Positions 40,450 through 50,000 of a stretch of DNA of 64,000 bases are shown here, in pieces. This stretch comes from Chromatiaceae bacterium (lineage in GTDB: Bacteria; Pseudomonadota; Gammaproteobacteria; Chromatiales; Chromatiaceae), in assembly GCA_016714645.1 (NCBI GenBank), contig JADKCI010000002.1:1-64000 (forward strand), given 5' to 3'. Every line of letters begins with the position of its first letter. The stretch's first letter is position 1. The position numbers were made by a program, and so were the translations under genes. Below the pieces are notes generated by a model. It saw only the letters and a program-made list of their open reading frames with translations. It was not told the DNA's origin and searched no databases.

Positions 40450-40985
40450 GCGCCCCGACCCCGCCCAGCCCGGCCCCCGACCTGGCCGCCCTCCAGGCAC
40501 GCCTGGCCGCCGGTCTGGACGCGGACCCGGCCCGCGCCGCCCTGACGGAGCGCCTGGCCCGGGAACAGGCGCGGCGCAGCCGCCAGCTCGCCCAGATCCA
40601 CCTGGCGGCCAAGGCCCTGGACCTGGACGAGCACAGCTACCGCGCCGGCATCGTGGCCCTCAGCGGTGGGCGCGTCAGCAGCGCCGCCGGTCTCGACCGC
40701 CGCGAGCGCGAGGCCCTGCTCGCCGACTACCAGCGCGGCGGCTGGCGGCCCACCCTGCCCAAGGGGGTGCGCGCCACCCGGCCGGCCCGCCCCAAGGTCG
40801 ACCTGACCAGCAAGGTCCGCGCCCTGCTCGCCGATGCCCGCCGCCCCGACGCCTACGCCGACGCCATCGCCGACCGGAGTTTCGGCCTGCCGCGCTGGGA
40901 ATGGCTGGACTGGGAACAACTGCGCAAGCTGGCGCAGATGCTCATCATCGACCAGCGGCGCCGCGGCCGCCGGACAGCGCCATGA
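40446..40985 (+). CDS. gemA: GemA-like regulatory protein (Mu gp16, DUF1018)
   Basis: This 179-residue protein has the DUF1018 pattern: LAQIHLAAKALDLDEHSYRA (about residues 56-75), GGRVSSAAGLDRREREALLA, then RSFGLPRWEWLDWEQLRKLA. GemA/Mor-region proteins of Mu affect host DNA topology and gene expression. ATG overlaps the Mu B-like stop (ATGA) and its TGA overlaps the next start. Confidence 0.85.
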   Translation: MSAPTPPSPAPDLAALQARLAAGLDADPARAALTERLAREQARRSRQLAQIHLAAKALDLDEHSYRAGIVALSGGRVSSAAGLDRREREALLADYQRGGWRPTLPKGVRATRPARPKVDLTSKVRALLADARRPDAYADAIADRSFGLPRWEWLDWEQLRKLAQMLIIDQRRRGRRTAP

Positions 40986-41581
40986 GCCTCGCCGGCACCT
41001 GCTGGGCCTGCGGCGAGAGCGGCCCCCTGGAGCTGTTCCTGGCGGACGCCACCCACCGCGTTGCCCTCGGCGCCGCCCTGCGCCTCCCCGCCGAGGTGGC
41101 GGAGCTGGTCGTCCCCTATCTGGGGCTGCACGCCCCCCTGGGGGTACCCGGGCGGCCCCGGCGGCGGCTCGCCGCCGCCAAGCTGGCGCGCCTGCTGGCG
41201 GAGCTCCAGGCCCTGCTCACCAGCGGCCAGGTCACCCGCCACGGCGACAGCCGCGCCGCGCCCCTGGCGGCCTGGGGCGCCGGCCTGACCGCCATCCTGG
41301 CCAGCCGCGACGCCGGCACCCTGACGCTACCCCTGAGCGGCCACGGCCTGCTGTGCGAGATCGTCTATCGCCAGGCGCGGGGCGCCAACGCCAGCGCCGC
41401 CGCCGATCGCCCCCTGCACCCCAGCCACCGGCCCGCCGTGCTCGATCGCGGCGGCCCGGACGCCCCGGTCCCGGCGCCCCCGCGCCCGGCCCCGCGGCCC
41501 CCCCGCGCCCGCCCCGCCGCCCTCGGCGCCCTGGTGGCGGCCCTCCAGTTACCCACCGCCCCGGAGACCCCCCATGACTGA
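40982..41581 (+). CDS. Uncharacterised early protein with a CxxC motif
   Basis: This 199-residue protein starts MSLAGTCWACGESGPLELFL. A single C-W-A-C pair is followed by an Ala/Leu-rich helical middle and a C-terminal Pro-rich stretch (about residues 155-190, PAPPRPAPRPPRARPAA). It overlaps gemA by four bases and the next gene by eight. No family recognised. Confidence 0.55.
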   Translation: MSLAGTCWACGESGPLELFLADATHRVALGAALRLPAEVAELVVPYLGLHAPLGVPGRPRRRLAAAKLARLLAELQALLTSGQVTRHGDSRAAPLAAWGAGLTAILASRDAGTLTLPLSGHGLLCEIVYRQARGANASAAADRPLHPSHRPAVLDRGGPDAPVPAPPRPAPRPPRARPAALGALVAALQLPTAPETPHD

Positions 41582-41828
41582 AGTCCGCCTCGGCTACGGC
41601 CGGCCCCTCCCGCCCCCCGACGACCTGGCCGCCGCCCTGCTGGAGGTCCTCGACAGCGGCGACGCCCTGCTGGAGGACCTGTCCCTCTGCCAGCTCCCGG
41701 CGGGGCTGGCTAGCGTCCGCACCGATTCCGGCACCCTCATCCGCCACGGCGTGCGCTGGCGCCGCGCCGCGGACCGGCTCCTGGTGTGCCTGGACCGGGA
41801 GGCGCTCGGGGGACCAATACATGGATGA
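41574..41828 (+). CDS. Small uncharacterised early protein
   Basis: This 84-residue protein begins MTEVRLGYGRPLPPPDDLAA, helical at first (ALLEVLDSGDALLEDL) and then beta-like (IRHGVRWRRAADRLLVCLDR). Starts overlap both neighbours by eight bases. No family recognised. Confidence 0.5.
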   Translation: MTEVRLGYGRPLPPPDDLAAALLEVLDSGDALLEDLSLCQLPAGLASVRTDSGTLIRHGVRWRRAADRLLVCLDREALGGPIHG

Positions 41829-42066
41829 ACTCCTGAACAGCGCGGCCCTGGCGGCCCTGGGGATCGGCGGCGCCATCGCCCTGGTGGCCTGGACCACCAC
41901 CTGGCTGGACGAGCGCTGGGCGCGGCGGGCGGCGGACCGGGCCGCCGCGGCGCGGCGCGCGGCCCCGAGCGCGGACGAGGCGGAGCTGGCCGCCGCCCTA
42001 CGCGACCTGGAGGCGGAGCTGGACCGCCTCGCCGCCGCGCTCCAGCGGGTGGAGGGGCGGCCCTGA
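41821..42066 (+). CDS. Small membrane-anchored coiled-coil protein
   Basis: This 81-residue protein begins MDELLNSAALAALGIGGAIA. It has one transmembrane segment (about residues 8-25), then a basic segment and a coiled coil (ELAAALRDLEAELDRLAAAL). It is coupled to both neighbours. This layout occurs in small phage proteins of unknown function, including some spanin-like proteins, though it lies far from the lysis genes. Confidence 0.5.
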   Translation: MDELLNSAALAALGIGGAIALVAWTTTWLDERWARRAADRAAAARRAAPSADEAELAAALRDLEAELDRLAAALQRVEGRP

Positions 42067-42470
42067 GCGCCGTCCCGGGCCCCGGGCGCGGCCCCCTGAC
42101 CCAGGCGCTGGCGGCGGCCCTCGGCGAGGCCGGGCTGCGTCACCTGGTCGCCGCCTATGGCGGCCAGCGGCTGCGCGTCCACAGCCGGCCCCAGCCGGAC
42201 AGCGCCCTGGCCCAGCGCCTGGGCGCCGCCATCTATGCCGCCCTGCAGACGGAATTTCGCGGCGAGGAGCTGGACATCCCGCGCCTGATGCGCGAGTCCT
42301 GGGCTGAGCGCGCCGCCCGGGTGCGCGCCCGCGCCGCCGCCGGCGAGACCGCCAACGCCATTGCCGCCGCCGAGGGCCTCTATCTGCGCCGGGTGCGCGA
42401 GATCCTGGCCCGGCCGGCGCCACCCCCGGCCACGGACGGCCGAGCCGCGCAGTTGCCACTGCAATTATAG
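42063..42470 (+). CDS. Mor/C-family late transcription activator
   Basis: The region reads HLVAAYGGQRLRVHSRPQPD (about residues 28-47), then LIPRLMRESW-like (DIPRLMRESWAERAARVRAR) and ETANAIAAAEGLYLRRVREI, the dimerisation-strand plus HTH layout of Mor proteins. Mor/C activate middle and late promoters in Mu. There is no ATG, GTG or TTG before residue 76. The frame opens at a CTG (42063) overlapping the previous TGA, so a CTG start by coupling is proposed. A shorter form from ATG 42288 would lack the beta strand. It is the last gene before the phage end. Confidence 0.65.
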   Translation: MSAVPGPGRGPLTQALAAALGEAGLRHLVAAYGGQRLRVHSRPQPDSALAQRLGAAIYAALQTEFRGEELDIPRLMRESWAERAARVRARAAAGETANAIAAAEGLYLRRVREILARPAPPPATDGRAAQLPLQL

Positions 42471-42710
42471 GGGTTAGCCCTTGACAGAGAGGAACGGAGA
42501 TTCGGTCGTCAGAACGGGCGTTCGGGCGTTCGGTTGGCCCGGCCAATTGTCCCAAATTGGGACGATCCGAGGGCGGCGGTTAAGGGCGATTTTTGGCTTT
42601 CCCAGTTGTTGCGCCCTGCGCAATTCATTTCTATTTTCGTCTCGCTAAATCCACCTTCTTCCGGCCTCTTCCGGCCAATTTTCGTGCGCGCGGCGTTTAT
42701 TTTTCGTGCA
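42471..42710. other. Prophage right terminus, non-coding
   Basis: About 240 bases with no gene. It holds direct repeats (GGGCGTTCGGGCGTTCGG; CTTCCGGCC twice), a GTCCCAA-A-TTGGGAC palindrome (42549-42563), a hairpin TTGCGC/GCGCAA followed by TTCATTTCTATTTT (42609-42636, possible weak terminator for the early operon), and three TTTTCGT motifs approaching the end (about 42633, 42679 and 42701). The last is TTTTCGTGCA, ending at 42710. The repeats are probable transposase-binding sites. Confidence 0.6.
42609..42636 (+). terminator. Weak candidate terminator at the end of the early operon
   Basis: A six-base stem (TTGCGC/GCGCAA, 42609-42623) with a three-base loop is followed by TTCATTTCTATTTT. 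The stem is short and the T tract interrupted, so termination may be inefficient. Confidence 0.35.
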
Positions 42711-45700
42711 CGTGCTCATCATCCTGTTCAACATCGACAGCAAGGCCGACAGCGGCAGTGGGCGCGACATCATCCTGCGGGTCTTTCTCAAGGTCTTTAA
42801 TCAGAAGCGCGGCTACAGCGGCGATCATCCGCATATCGCCGAGCTGGAGCGGCGTCTCGACGCGCAGGGCAAGCTGGACATCTTCAAGACCGCTTTTCGC
42901 ACCGCCGCCGGTGTCGACTGGGAACAGGAGCGCGACGGCTACAGCTTCTATGCCGACGAACTGGTGCAGGCCCTGTCGGAGACGCTGGGCATGACCCCGG
43001 AAGGCGCGCGCGCCTGGCTCGACAAGTCGGAAGAGGACTTCAAATCCCTGCTCACGGTCGAGAACTTTGCCCGCTGGGTCCGGGAGTATCTGGACAGCCG
43101 CGGACCCGCGCACCGTCTGCTCTTCCTGGTGGACGAGATCGGTCAGTTCATCGGCCAGGACACCCACCTTATGCTCAACCTGCAAACCATCACCGAGAAC
43201 CTCGGCACCGCCTGCGCCGGCCGGGCCTGGGTCGTGGTGACCTCACAGGAAGACATCGATGCCGTGCTGGGCGAGGTGCGTGCCGCCCGGGCCAACGACT
43301 TCTCCAAGATTCAGGGCCGCTTCAAGACCCGGCTGTCGCTGTCCAGCGCCAATGTCGATGAGGTGATCCAGAAGCGGCTCCTGAGCAAGACCCCGGCCGC
43401 CCAAGCGACTCTCGCCACCGTTTACCGCGATCAGGCGGACATCCTCAAGAACCAGCTCAGCTTCAGTCACGTCGGCATGACCTTCAAGCCCTATGCCCAT
43501 GCCCTGGACTTCGTCAGCGTCTATCCCTTTGCGCCTTATCAATTCCAGTTGGTGCAGAAGGTCTTCGAGGCCATCCGCCGCCACGGCGTCACCGGCCTGC
43601 ATCTGGCGCGTGGCGAGCGTTCCATGCTCGACGCCTTCCAGTCCGCCGCCGTGCAACTCTCGGGCGCGGCGGTCGGCGTGCTGGTGCCGCTCCACCGCTT
43701 CTATCCCGCCATCGAGAGCTTCCTCGAAGGCATCGTCAAATCGACCATCGACCACGCCGCCGGCAACGACAAACTGGACCCCTTCGATGTCCTGGTCCTC
43801 AAGACTCTGTTCCTGATCCGCTATGTCGACGAGATCCGCGGCAGCCTGGACAACCTGGTGACGCTCTTCATCGACCGCATCGACGCCGATCGTCTGGCGC
43901 TACGCCACCAGATCGAGGCCAGCCTCCAGCGCCTGGAAAAGGAAACCGTGATCGGGCGCAACGGCGAGGACTTCTTTTTCCTCACCAACGAGGAGCGCGA
44001 CATCAGCCGAGAAATCAAGGATGTCGATCTGAACTCGGCGGAAGAGGCCAAATTCCTGGGCGAGCTGCTCTTCGAGGACGTGATCAAAGGTCTCCGCAAA
44101 CACCGCTTCGCCGATAACCACAAGGACTTCGGCCTCAACCGCCTGTGCGACCTGCACCCCCACGGCGCCCGCACCGAGGGCGATCTGGTGCTGTCCGTCG
44201 TTACCCCCCTGGCGGACGATTACGCCCTCTACAACGACGGCAAATGTACCCTCCAGAGTGCCGCCGAGGGCGGCCAGCTTATCCTTCGGTTGGACGATGA
44301 CAAGTCCCTGGGGCGGGAGCTGCGCACCTACCTGCAGACCGATAAGTACGTGGGCCGCCGCAACGATGGCACCGCCGCCACGACCACGGTCAAGATCCTG
44401 CGTGAACGTCAGGAAGAAAATCGCGAGCGCCGTCAGCGTCTGGTTCTGCAACTGGAGCGGTTGTGCCGGGAGGCCGGCTATTACGCCGCCGGTCAGCCGC
44501 TCCAGCCCAAGGGCGGCACCGCCGCCACGGCGGTGACCGATGCCCTGAATTACCTGATCCGCAACAGCTTCAACAAGCTCGGCTACCTCGCGCACCTCTC
44601 CGCCAATCCCCAAGCCGAGATCAAGGCCGTGCTCGGCGCCACCGACGTGGACGATCTGGGGTTCTCGCTGGAAGCGGGTCAGGGCAACCAGCAGGCCCTC
44701 GAAGAACTCCTGAGCTATGTCAACCTGATGGCCAGCGCCAACAGGCAGATGGTCCTGGAAGACCTGGTGGAGACGCGCTTCGGTCGGCGTCCCTACGGCT
44801 GGCCCGAGTGGGAGGTGGTGCTGCTGGTCGTCCGTCTGGTCAGAAAGGGCGACATCAGTCTGGTGATCGACGGCGCCACCCTGACCAACGACAAGATCTT
44901 TGAGGCCGTCATCGCCCCCAGCAAGTGGCGGCGCCTCCTGGTGGTCAAACGCCGGAGCGTCGATCAGGGGCAACTCCAGCGCGCGCGCCACCTGGCGAAG
45001 GAGGTTTTCGGCAACATCGCCCCGGACGGCGAAGAGGCCCTTGATGCCCACCTGCGCCAACAACTGGGTGGCTGGCGGACCGACCTCATCCAGTACCAGC
45101 CGCTGGCCGAGACCGGCAACTATCCGGGTAGTCCGGAGATCGCCGACGCCCTGGGTGTGATCGCCAAGCTCCTCGCCGAGTCCGAGAGCCTTGGTCTCAT
45201 CGCCCGATTCCTGGAGCGGCAGACCGACCTGCAAGACCTCTCCGACGATATCCACGAACTGTCCAACTTCTACGACACCCAGCGCCCGACCTGGGAGAAG
45301 CTGCGGCAGGCCCAAACCCGCTTCCGGCCCAACCGCGACGGGCTGGAGCAGGACGGCGCGGCTGCCAAAGCCCTCGCGCGCATCCAGGAGATCCTTAGTG
45401 CCGCGGCGCCCTATGGCCTGGTCAAAGAGGCCGAGGCCCTGATCCAAATCGTCGAGCGGGTCAACGACGCCCTGGTGACCCAGCGCCGCGACCAGATCCT
45501 GCCCGGTATCGACGCCCAACTTGCCAAGATCCAGGTGGAACTGGATGAGGCCAAGGCCAGTGGCGACCTGCGCAACCAGTGTCTCTACCCCTTGCGGCAG
45601 CTCAGGGGCCAGGTCGAGAGCCAGTTCAGCCTCGCGCATATCAGCCAGGCGGCCCAGCAGGCCATCGACCTCGGCGACGCCGCCTTCGCCCGGATCGAGG

Positions 45701-45909
45701 CGGCGGGACCACCCGTCCAGCCGCTGGTTCATGATCGCGACGATGCGCCACCTAAAGCCACGGTCAAGCCACGGCGCGTCGTCAGAGCGGCGGCATTGGC
45801 GCCCAAGACCTATCTGGAGACGCAAGCCGATGTGGATGCCTACCTGGACAAGCTGCGGAAAGCGCTTGAGTCGGCGATCGGCAATCACGAACGCGTGGAG
45901 ATTCGTTGA
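42706..45909 (+). pseudogene. brxC: BrxC, BREX type 1 ATPase, 5' end removed by the prophage
   Basis: Sequence after the junction reads ILFNIDSKADSGSGRDIILR, LLFLVDEIGQFIGQDTHLML (Walker B region), AWVVVTSQEDIDAVLGEVRA and FSKIQGRFKTRLSLSS, all BrxC. It runs unbroken to the normal C-terminus (TYLETQADVDAYLDKLRKAL). About 130-150 N-terminal residues with the Walker A motif are missing and phage DNA lies there instead. The GTG at 42706 is in phage sequence and only incidentally in frame. BrxC is a required ATPase of BREX, so the system is probably inactive. Confidence 0.93.
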
Positions 45910-45967
45910 GCCCATCTCCGGGGACGCATGCTATCCTCCAGGTATCCCCTAAACGGAGACCTTGAGC

Positions 45968-46288
45968 ATGCAGACCGTCGGTATCAAAGCCCTGCAAACC
46001 AATCCCGGCGTCCTCGGCAAGGCGCTCGACAATGGGGACTATCTGCTGATCACCCGGCGCGGTAAGCCGATCGGTGTGGCGGCTGCCTTCGATGACAAGC
46101 TGCTCGACCTCGGATTCCAAAAATGGCTCGCCATCCGCGCCTTCCAGGCAGGCGATCTCAGTCTGGGTCAGGTCGCGCGGATCTTTGACAAGCCACGCGA
46201 CGCGACCATGCGGCTGCTGTCCGATCTCGGGATCCCCATCGCCGATTACGATCTCGTGGAAGAAAGCGCAAGTCCAGCAGTTGGATGA
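45968..46288 (+). CDS. Antitoxin-like protein, Phd/YefM-type N-terminus plus UPF0175
   Basis: This 106-residue protein starts MQTVGIKALQTNPGVLGKAL after ACGGAGACC. The N-terminal part (NGDYLLITRRGKPIGVAAAF) resembles Phd/YefM antitoxins and the C-terminal part (KWLAIRAFQAGDLSLGQVAR, IFDKP) matches UPF0175. Such antitoxins usually precede a DUF3368/PIN toxin. Here the next genes form a different pair, so it appears orphaned. It lies 58 bases after brxC in the BREX operon. Confidence 0.75.
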   Translation: MQTVGIKALQTNPGVLGKALDNGDYLLITRRGKPIGVAAAFDDKLLDLGFQKWLAIRAFQAGDLSLGQVARIFDKPRDATMRLLSDLGIPIADYDLVEESASPAVG

Positions 46289-46336
46289 GTAGCAAGTGGT
46301 GTTCAATCGAGCCAACCCGAGACAGGCAGAATCAGC

Positions 46337-46576
46337 ATGAACCCCGTCCGCCTCATTTATGACGATACGCCGGACTTCATCCCGATCCCTGAAGCTTTGC
46401 GTCACCGCAAGACCGAGATCATTGTCTGGCCGTTGGATTCCGACCTAGAAGCAGCAACGCCAGCCTTGCGGATGGGCCGTCGTCGTTCGCCTCCCGCCGC
46501 GCTGGCTGGAAAGGTCCGGGAGATCGGGGACGTGATGAGCACCGTGCTGGCGTCCGATTGGGGCATTGAGGCATGA
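46337..46576 (+). CDS. VapB-type antitoxin
   Basis: This 79-residue protein begins MNPVRLIYDDTPDFIPIPEA, then LRHRKTEIIVWPLD and a basic middle (RMGRRRSPPAALAGKVREIG). This short acidic-basic layout directly before a PIN toxin, with an ATGA overlap, is typical of VapB-like (DUF2281-type) antitoxins. It would neutralise the toxin and repress its own promoter. Confidence 0.75.
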   Translation: MNPVRLIYDDTPDFIPIPEALRHRKTEIIVWPLDSDLEAATPALRMGRRRSPPAALAGKVREIGDVMSTVLASDWGIEA

Positions 46577-46968
46577 TCGTGCTGGACACGCACATCTGGC
46601 ATTGGTGGACCAATCAAATCGATGGAAAGCTCACCAGCGGGCAAATCGCCCTGATCGAGGAAGCGGATGACATTGCCGTCTCGGCGATTTCCTGTTTCGA
46701 GATGGCCTGGTTGCACACGCATGGCCGTATCGATCTCGGCATGCCGTTCAGTGATTGGCTGTCCGAGGTCGAAGCGTCCGCGACGGTTGTTTTTCTGCCG
46801 GTCACCCCATGGATTGCGGCCCGCGCCGTCGCACTCCCCGAGCACCATAAAGACCCCCAGGATCGCCTCATCATCGCCACCGCTCTGGTTCATCAGGCGC
46901 ATCTGATGAGTTTCGACGGTCACTTCCCGTCTTATCAGGAACTGGATGGTCGCTTGATCGCGGGATAG
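46573..46968 (+). CDS. VapC-type PIN-domain toxin
   Basis: This 131-residue protein has the PIN active-site acids: MIVLDTHIWHWW (Asp5), FEMAWLHTHGRIDL (Glu, about residue 43), HHKDPQDRLIIATALVHQAH (Asp about residues 97 and 100). VapC toxins are RNases acting mostly on tRNA or rRNA. It is coupled to the antitoxin before it and lies between brxC and pglX. Confidence 0.88.
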   Translation: MIVLDTHIWHWWTNQIDGKLTSGQIALIEEADDIAVSAISCFEMAWLHTHGRIDLGMPFSDWLSEVEASATVVFLPVTPWIAARAVALPEHHKDPQDRLIIATALVHQAHLMSFDGHFPSYQELDGRLIAG

Positions 46969-47024
46969 TCCGGTGCGTCACCACGCCGTTGCTGAGAACC
47001 GTATTGGTCACAGGGAAACGCTCG

Positions 47025-50000
47025 ATGCAAACCGCCAAGCTCAAGACCTACGCCCCCAAGGCCCGGCGCGATTTCATCGCCGCCGTCACCCGTCGCGCCG
47101 CCAAGTTCGGACTGAGCTACCAGGGCGCTTCGCCGGTCCGCGAGGAGGGGCAGGTTGTCATCATCGAGGGTCAGCCCTATCCGCAGCGCATCGCCGCCCA
47201 GCGCGACAAGCTCGCCAAGCGGATCGCGCAACAGGGCTTCGCGCCGGTCATGGAGGCCGCCGCCTACACCTGGTTCAACCGCTTTGCCGCCATCCGCTAC
47301 CTGGAACTGCACGGCTACCTGGACCACAGTTTTCGGGTGCTGAGCCACCCCGACGGCGGTGCGCTCCCGGAGATCCTGGAACACGCCCAACACCTGGCTT
47401 TACCCGGCCTGGACCGCGCGCGGGTCATGGACCTCAAGCTCGACGGCACCCGCGACGAGGAACTGTACCGCGATCTTCTGCTGGCCCAGTGCCGCGCCCT
47501 GCACCAGGCCATGCCCTTCCTGTTCGAGTCCCTCGACGACGAGACCGAGCTGCTGTTGCTGGACAACCTGCTCCAGACCGACTCCCTGATCCGCGAACTG
47601 GTCACCGCCATCCCCGAGGACGACTGGCGGGAGATCGAGATCATCGGCTGGCTCTACCAGTTCTACATCTCCGAGAAGAAGGACCAGGTCATCGGCAAGG
47701 TGGTCAAGAGCGAGGACATTCCCGCCGCCACCCAGCTCTTCACGCCGAACTGGATCGTCAAGTACATGGTCCAGAACTCGCTCGGGGCGCAGTGGCTGGC
47801 GACCTATCCCGACTCGCCGCTCAAGGGCCAGATGGCCTACTACATCGAGCCCGCCGAGCAGACCGAGGAGGTCAAGGCGCAACTCGCGGCCATCACTCCC
47901 GATAGCCTCAACCCCGAGGAGTTGACCCTCATCGACCCGGCCTGCGGCTCCGGGCACATCCTGGTCGAGGCGTATGAGCTGTTCAAGGTCATCTATCTGG
48001 AACGCGGCTATCGGCAGCGGGATGTGGCGCGGCTGATTCTGGAGAAGAACCTGTTCGGGCTGGACATCGACGGACGGGCGGCGCAGTTGACGGGTTTTGC
48101 GCTGATGATGAAGGGTCGGGCGGATGATCGGCGGTTGTTGGAGCGGGGGGTATCGCTCCATGTGATGGCTCTGGTGGATAGTGCGGGGTTTGATGCGGCG
48201 GGGCTGGCGGAGGGCGTGAAGCTGGCCGACTACGGGCTGAAACCTGGGGATCTTACCGAGCTGAAGCGGCTGTTCGAGCACGCCACGACCTTTGGCTCGT
48301 TGATTCAGGTGCCGGCGGGATTGGCAGCGGAGCTCCCGGCGCTGAAGCAATTGAGTGAGGCGACTAGCCAGGATCTCTTTGCCTTCGATGCGCTCAATCG
48401 ACTGGGATCGTTGGTGCGACAGGCCGAACTGCTGGCGGCGCCTTACGATGCGGTGGTGGTGAATCCTCCTTACATGGGAAGCGGTGGAATGAATGCTTTG
48501 ATGAAGAATTTCGCTAAGCACTTCTTTCCCGATGCAAAGGAAAACATCTTCGCCTGTTTCATCGAACGCTGCTGCCTCCTGGCAAGTGACGTTGGTTACA
48601 ACGCTATGGTCACGATGCACAACTGGATGTTCCTATCCTCATTCCAGAAGATGCGTGAACGTCTGCTTCGGGTTAAAACTATCGGGTCGATGGCACACCT
48701 CGGCGCGGGTGCCTTCGGGAGCATTTCTGGGGAGGTGGTCCAGGCCACAACGTTTGTGCTGAAAAACAATGCAATAAATGGCTACAAGCCATTGTTTTTC
48801 AGGCTTTTAAATGGGGATGAGGACGATAAAAAAGCAGCATTGCTCAAAGGTGATTATCTCTTCGATGGAACGGAACAATGGGAATTCAAGAAAATCCCCG
48901 GCAGTCCAGTGGCTTATTGGATTAGCCCGATTGTGCGAGATGCTTTCGTTGCCTTTACATCTGCAGGGTCGATGCTTGATCCGAGAGAAGGCATGGCCAC
49001 GGGAAACAACGACCAATATGTCCGTTGTTGGCCGGAGGTGGCTATTTGGAATGTTGGATTCGGCTGCGAGAATCGCACTATTGCTCAGGAATCGGGGAAG
49101 TGCTGGTTTCCCTACAACAAAGGCGGTGAATTTCGAAAATGGGCCGGTAACAATTGGTTTATTGTGGACTGGTTTGATGATGGTCACGAACTGCAAACCA
49201 AGATGCATCCATCTGGAGCGCGGATCTGGGCTCACAACTTCAACCTGGAGTTCATTTTTCGCTCATTTCTCACCTGGTCTGATATCACATCTAAAGGGCT
49301 CTCTGTTCGCCTATATCCAGCAGGCTATCTTTTTGATGCGACGGGCCTTTGCGCGTTCTCTAAGAGCGGTGCAGCTAGAGACGTGATCATACGCGCAGCG
49401 GGTCTTTGCAACTCGCATCTCGGTACGATGTTTACCCAGATTCTCAACCCGACTCTCCATTTTAAATCCGGCAATTTTAGCGACCTACCAATTAATGAAA
49501 ACGTTGATGTCTCCTCTTTGGTTCTCCGCGCTGTTTCTATCGCAACCGAAGATTGGAACGTCTACGAGCAATCCTGGGACTTCCAATCCCTCCCCATCCT
49601 GAAAGCATCCACTGAACCCTCACCGACACTTGAAGCCAGTTACACAGCCTGGACCACCAAAAACCGCCAAACCATCGCCGAAATGAAACGCCTCGAAGAG
49701 GAAAACAACCGCCTCTTCATCGACGCCTATGGTCTGCAAGGCGAACTCACCCCCAACGTCCCCATCGAGCAAATCACGCTGACGGTGAACCCCGCCTACC
49801 GCTACGGCAAGAAATTGACGGATGACGAGTGGTCGGTTGCGCATGGCTTCGGCGAGGAGCTGGAGACCCGCTTCCGCGAAGACACCATGCAGGAACTGGT
49901 GTCCTACGCTATCGGCGGCATGATGGGCCGCTACAGCCTAGACGCTCCGGGCCTGATCTATGCGCACAGCGGCAACCAAGACTTCGACCCCAGCCGCTAC

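Larger units (their letters stand above)
1..42710. mobile_element. Mu-like transposable prophage, contractile tail, inserted in brxC
   Basis: A complete-looking Mu-type gene set is visible: CI repressor, DDE transposase A, AAA ATPase B, GemA, a Mor-like activator, gp25-gp37-like head genes, a P2-like contractile tail and a lysis cassette. Late genes run leftward and early genes rightward from a core at about 30.2-31.1 kb, unlike Mu itself but as in BcepMu-like phages. Both extremities carry a TTTTCGTGCG motif (29-38 on minus, 42679-42688 on plus). The right end is placed at the CA dinucleotide 42709-42710, because brxC coding follows at once. The left end is near position 6 or just outside the window. 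No target-site duplication can be confirmed. Confidence 0.9.

Noticed and set aside
43900..45915. Long open frame on the minus strand opposite brxC
   Set aside because: Antisense shadow of a clearly conserved BrxC coding region; no recognisable protein features.
45906..45935. Promoter TTGAGC-17-TGCTAT before the antitoxin-like gene
   Set aside because: The -10 matches only three consensus positions and overlaps the brxC stop; not strong enough to list.
46337..46968. VapBC pair as cargo of the prophage
   Set aside because: It lies well right of the phage end, within the BREX operon and in its orientation.
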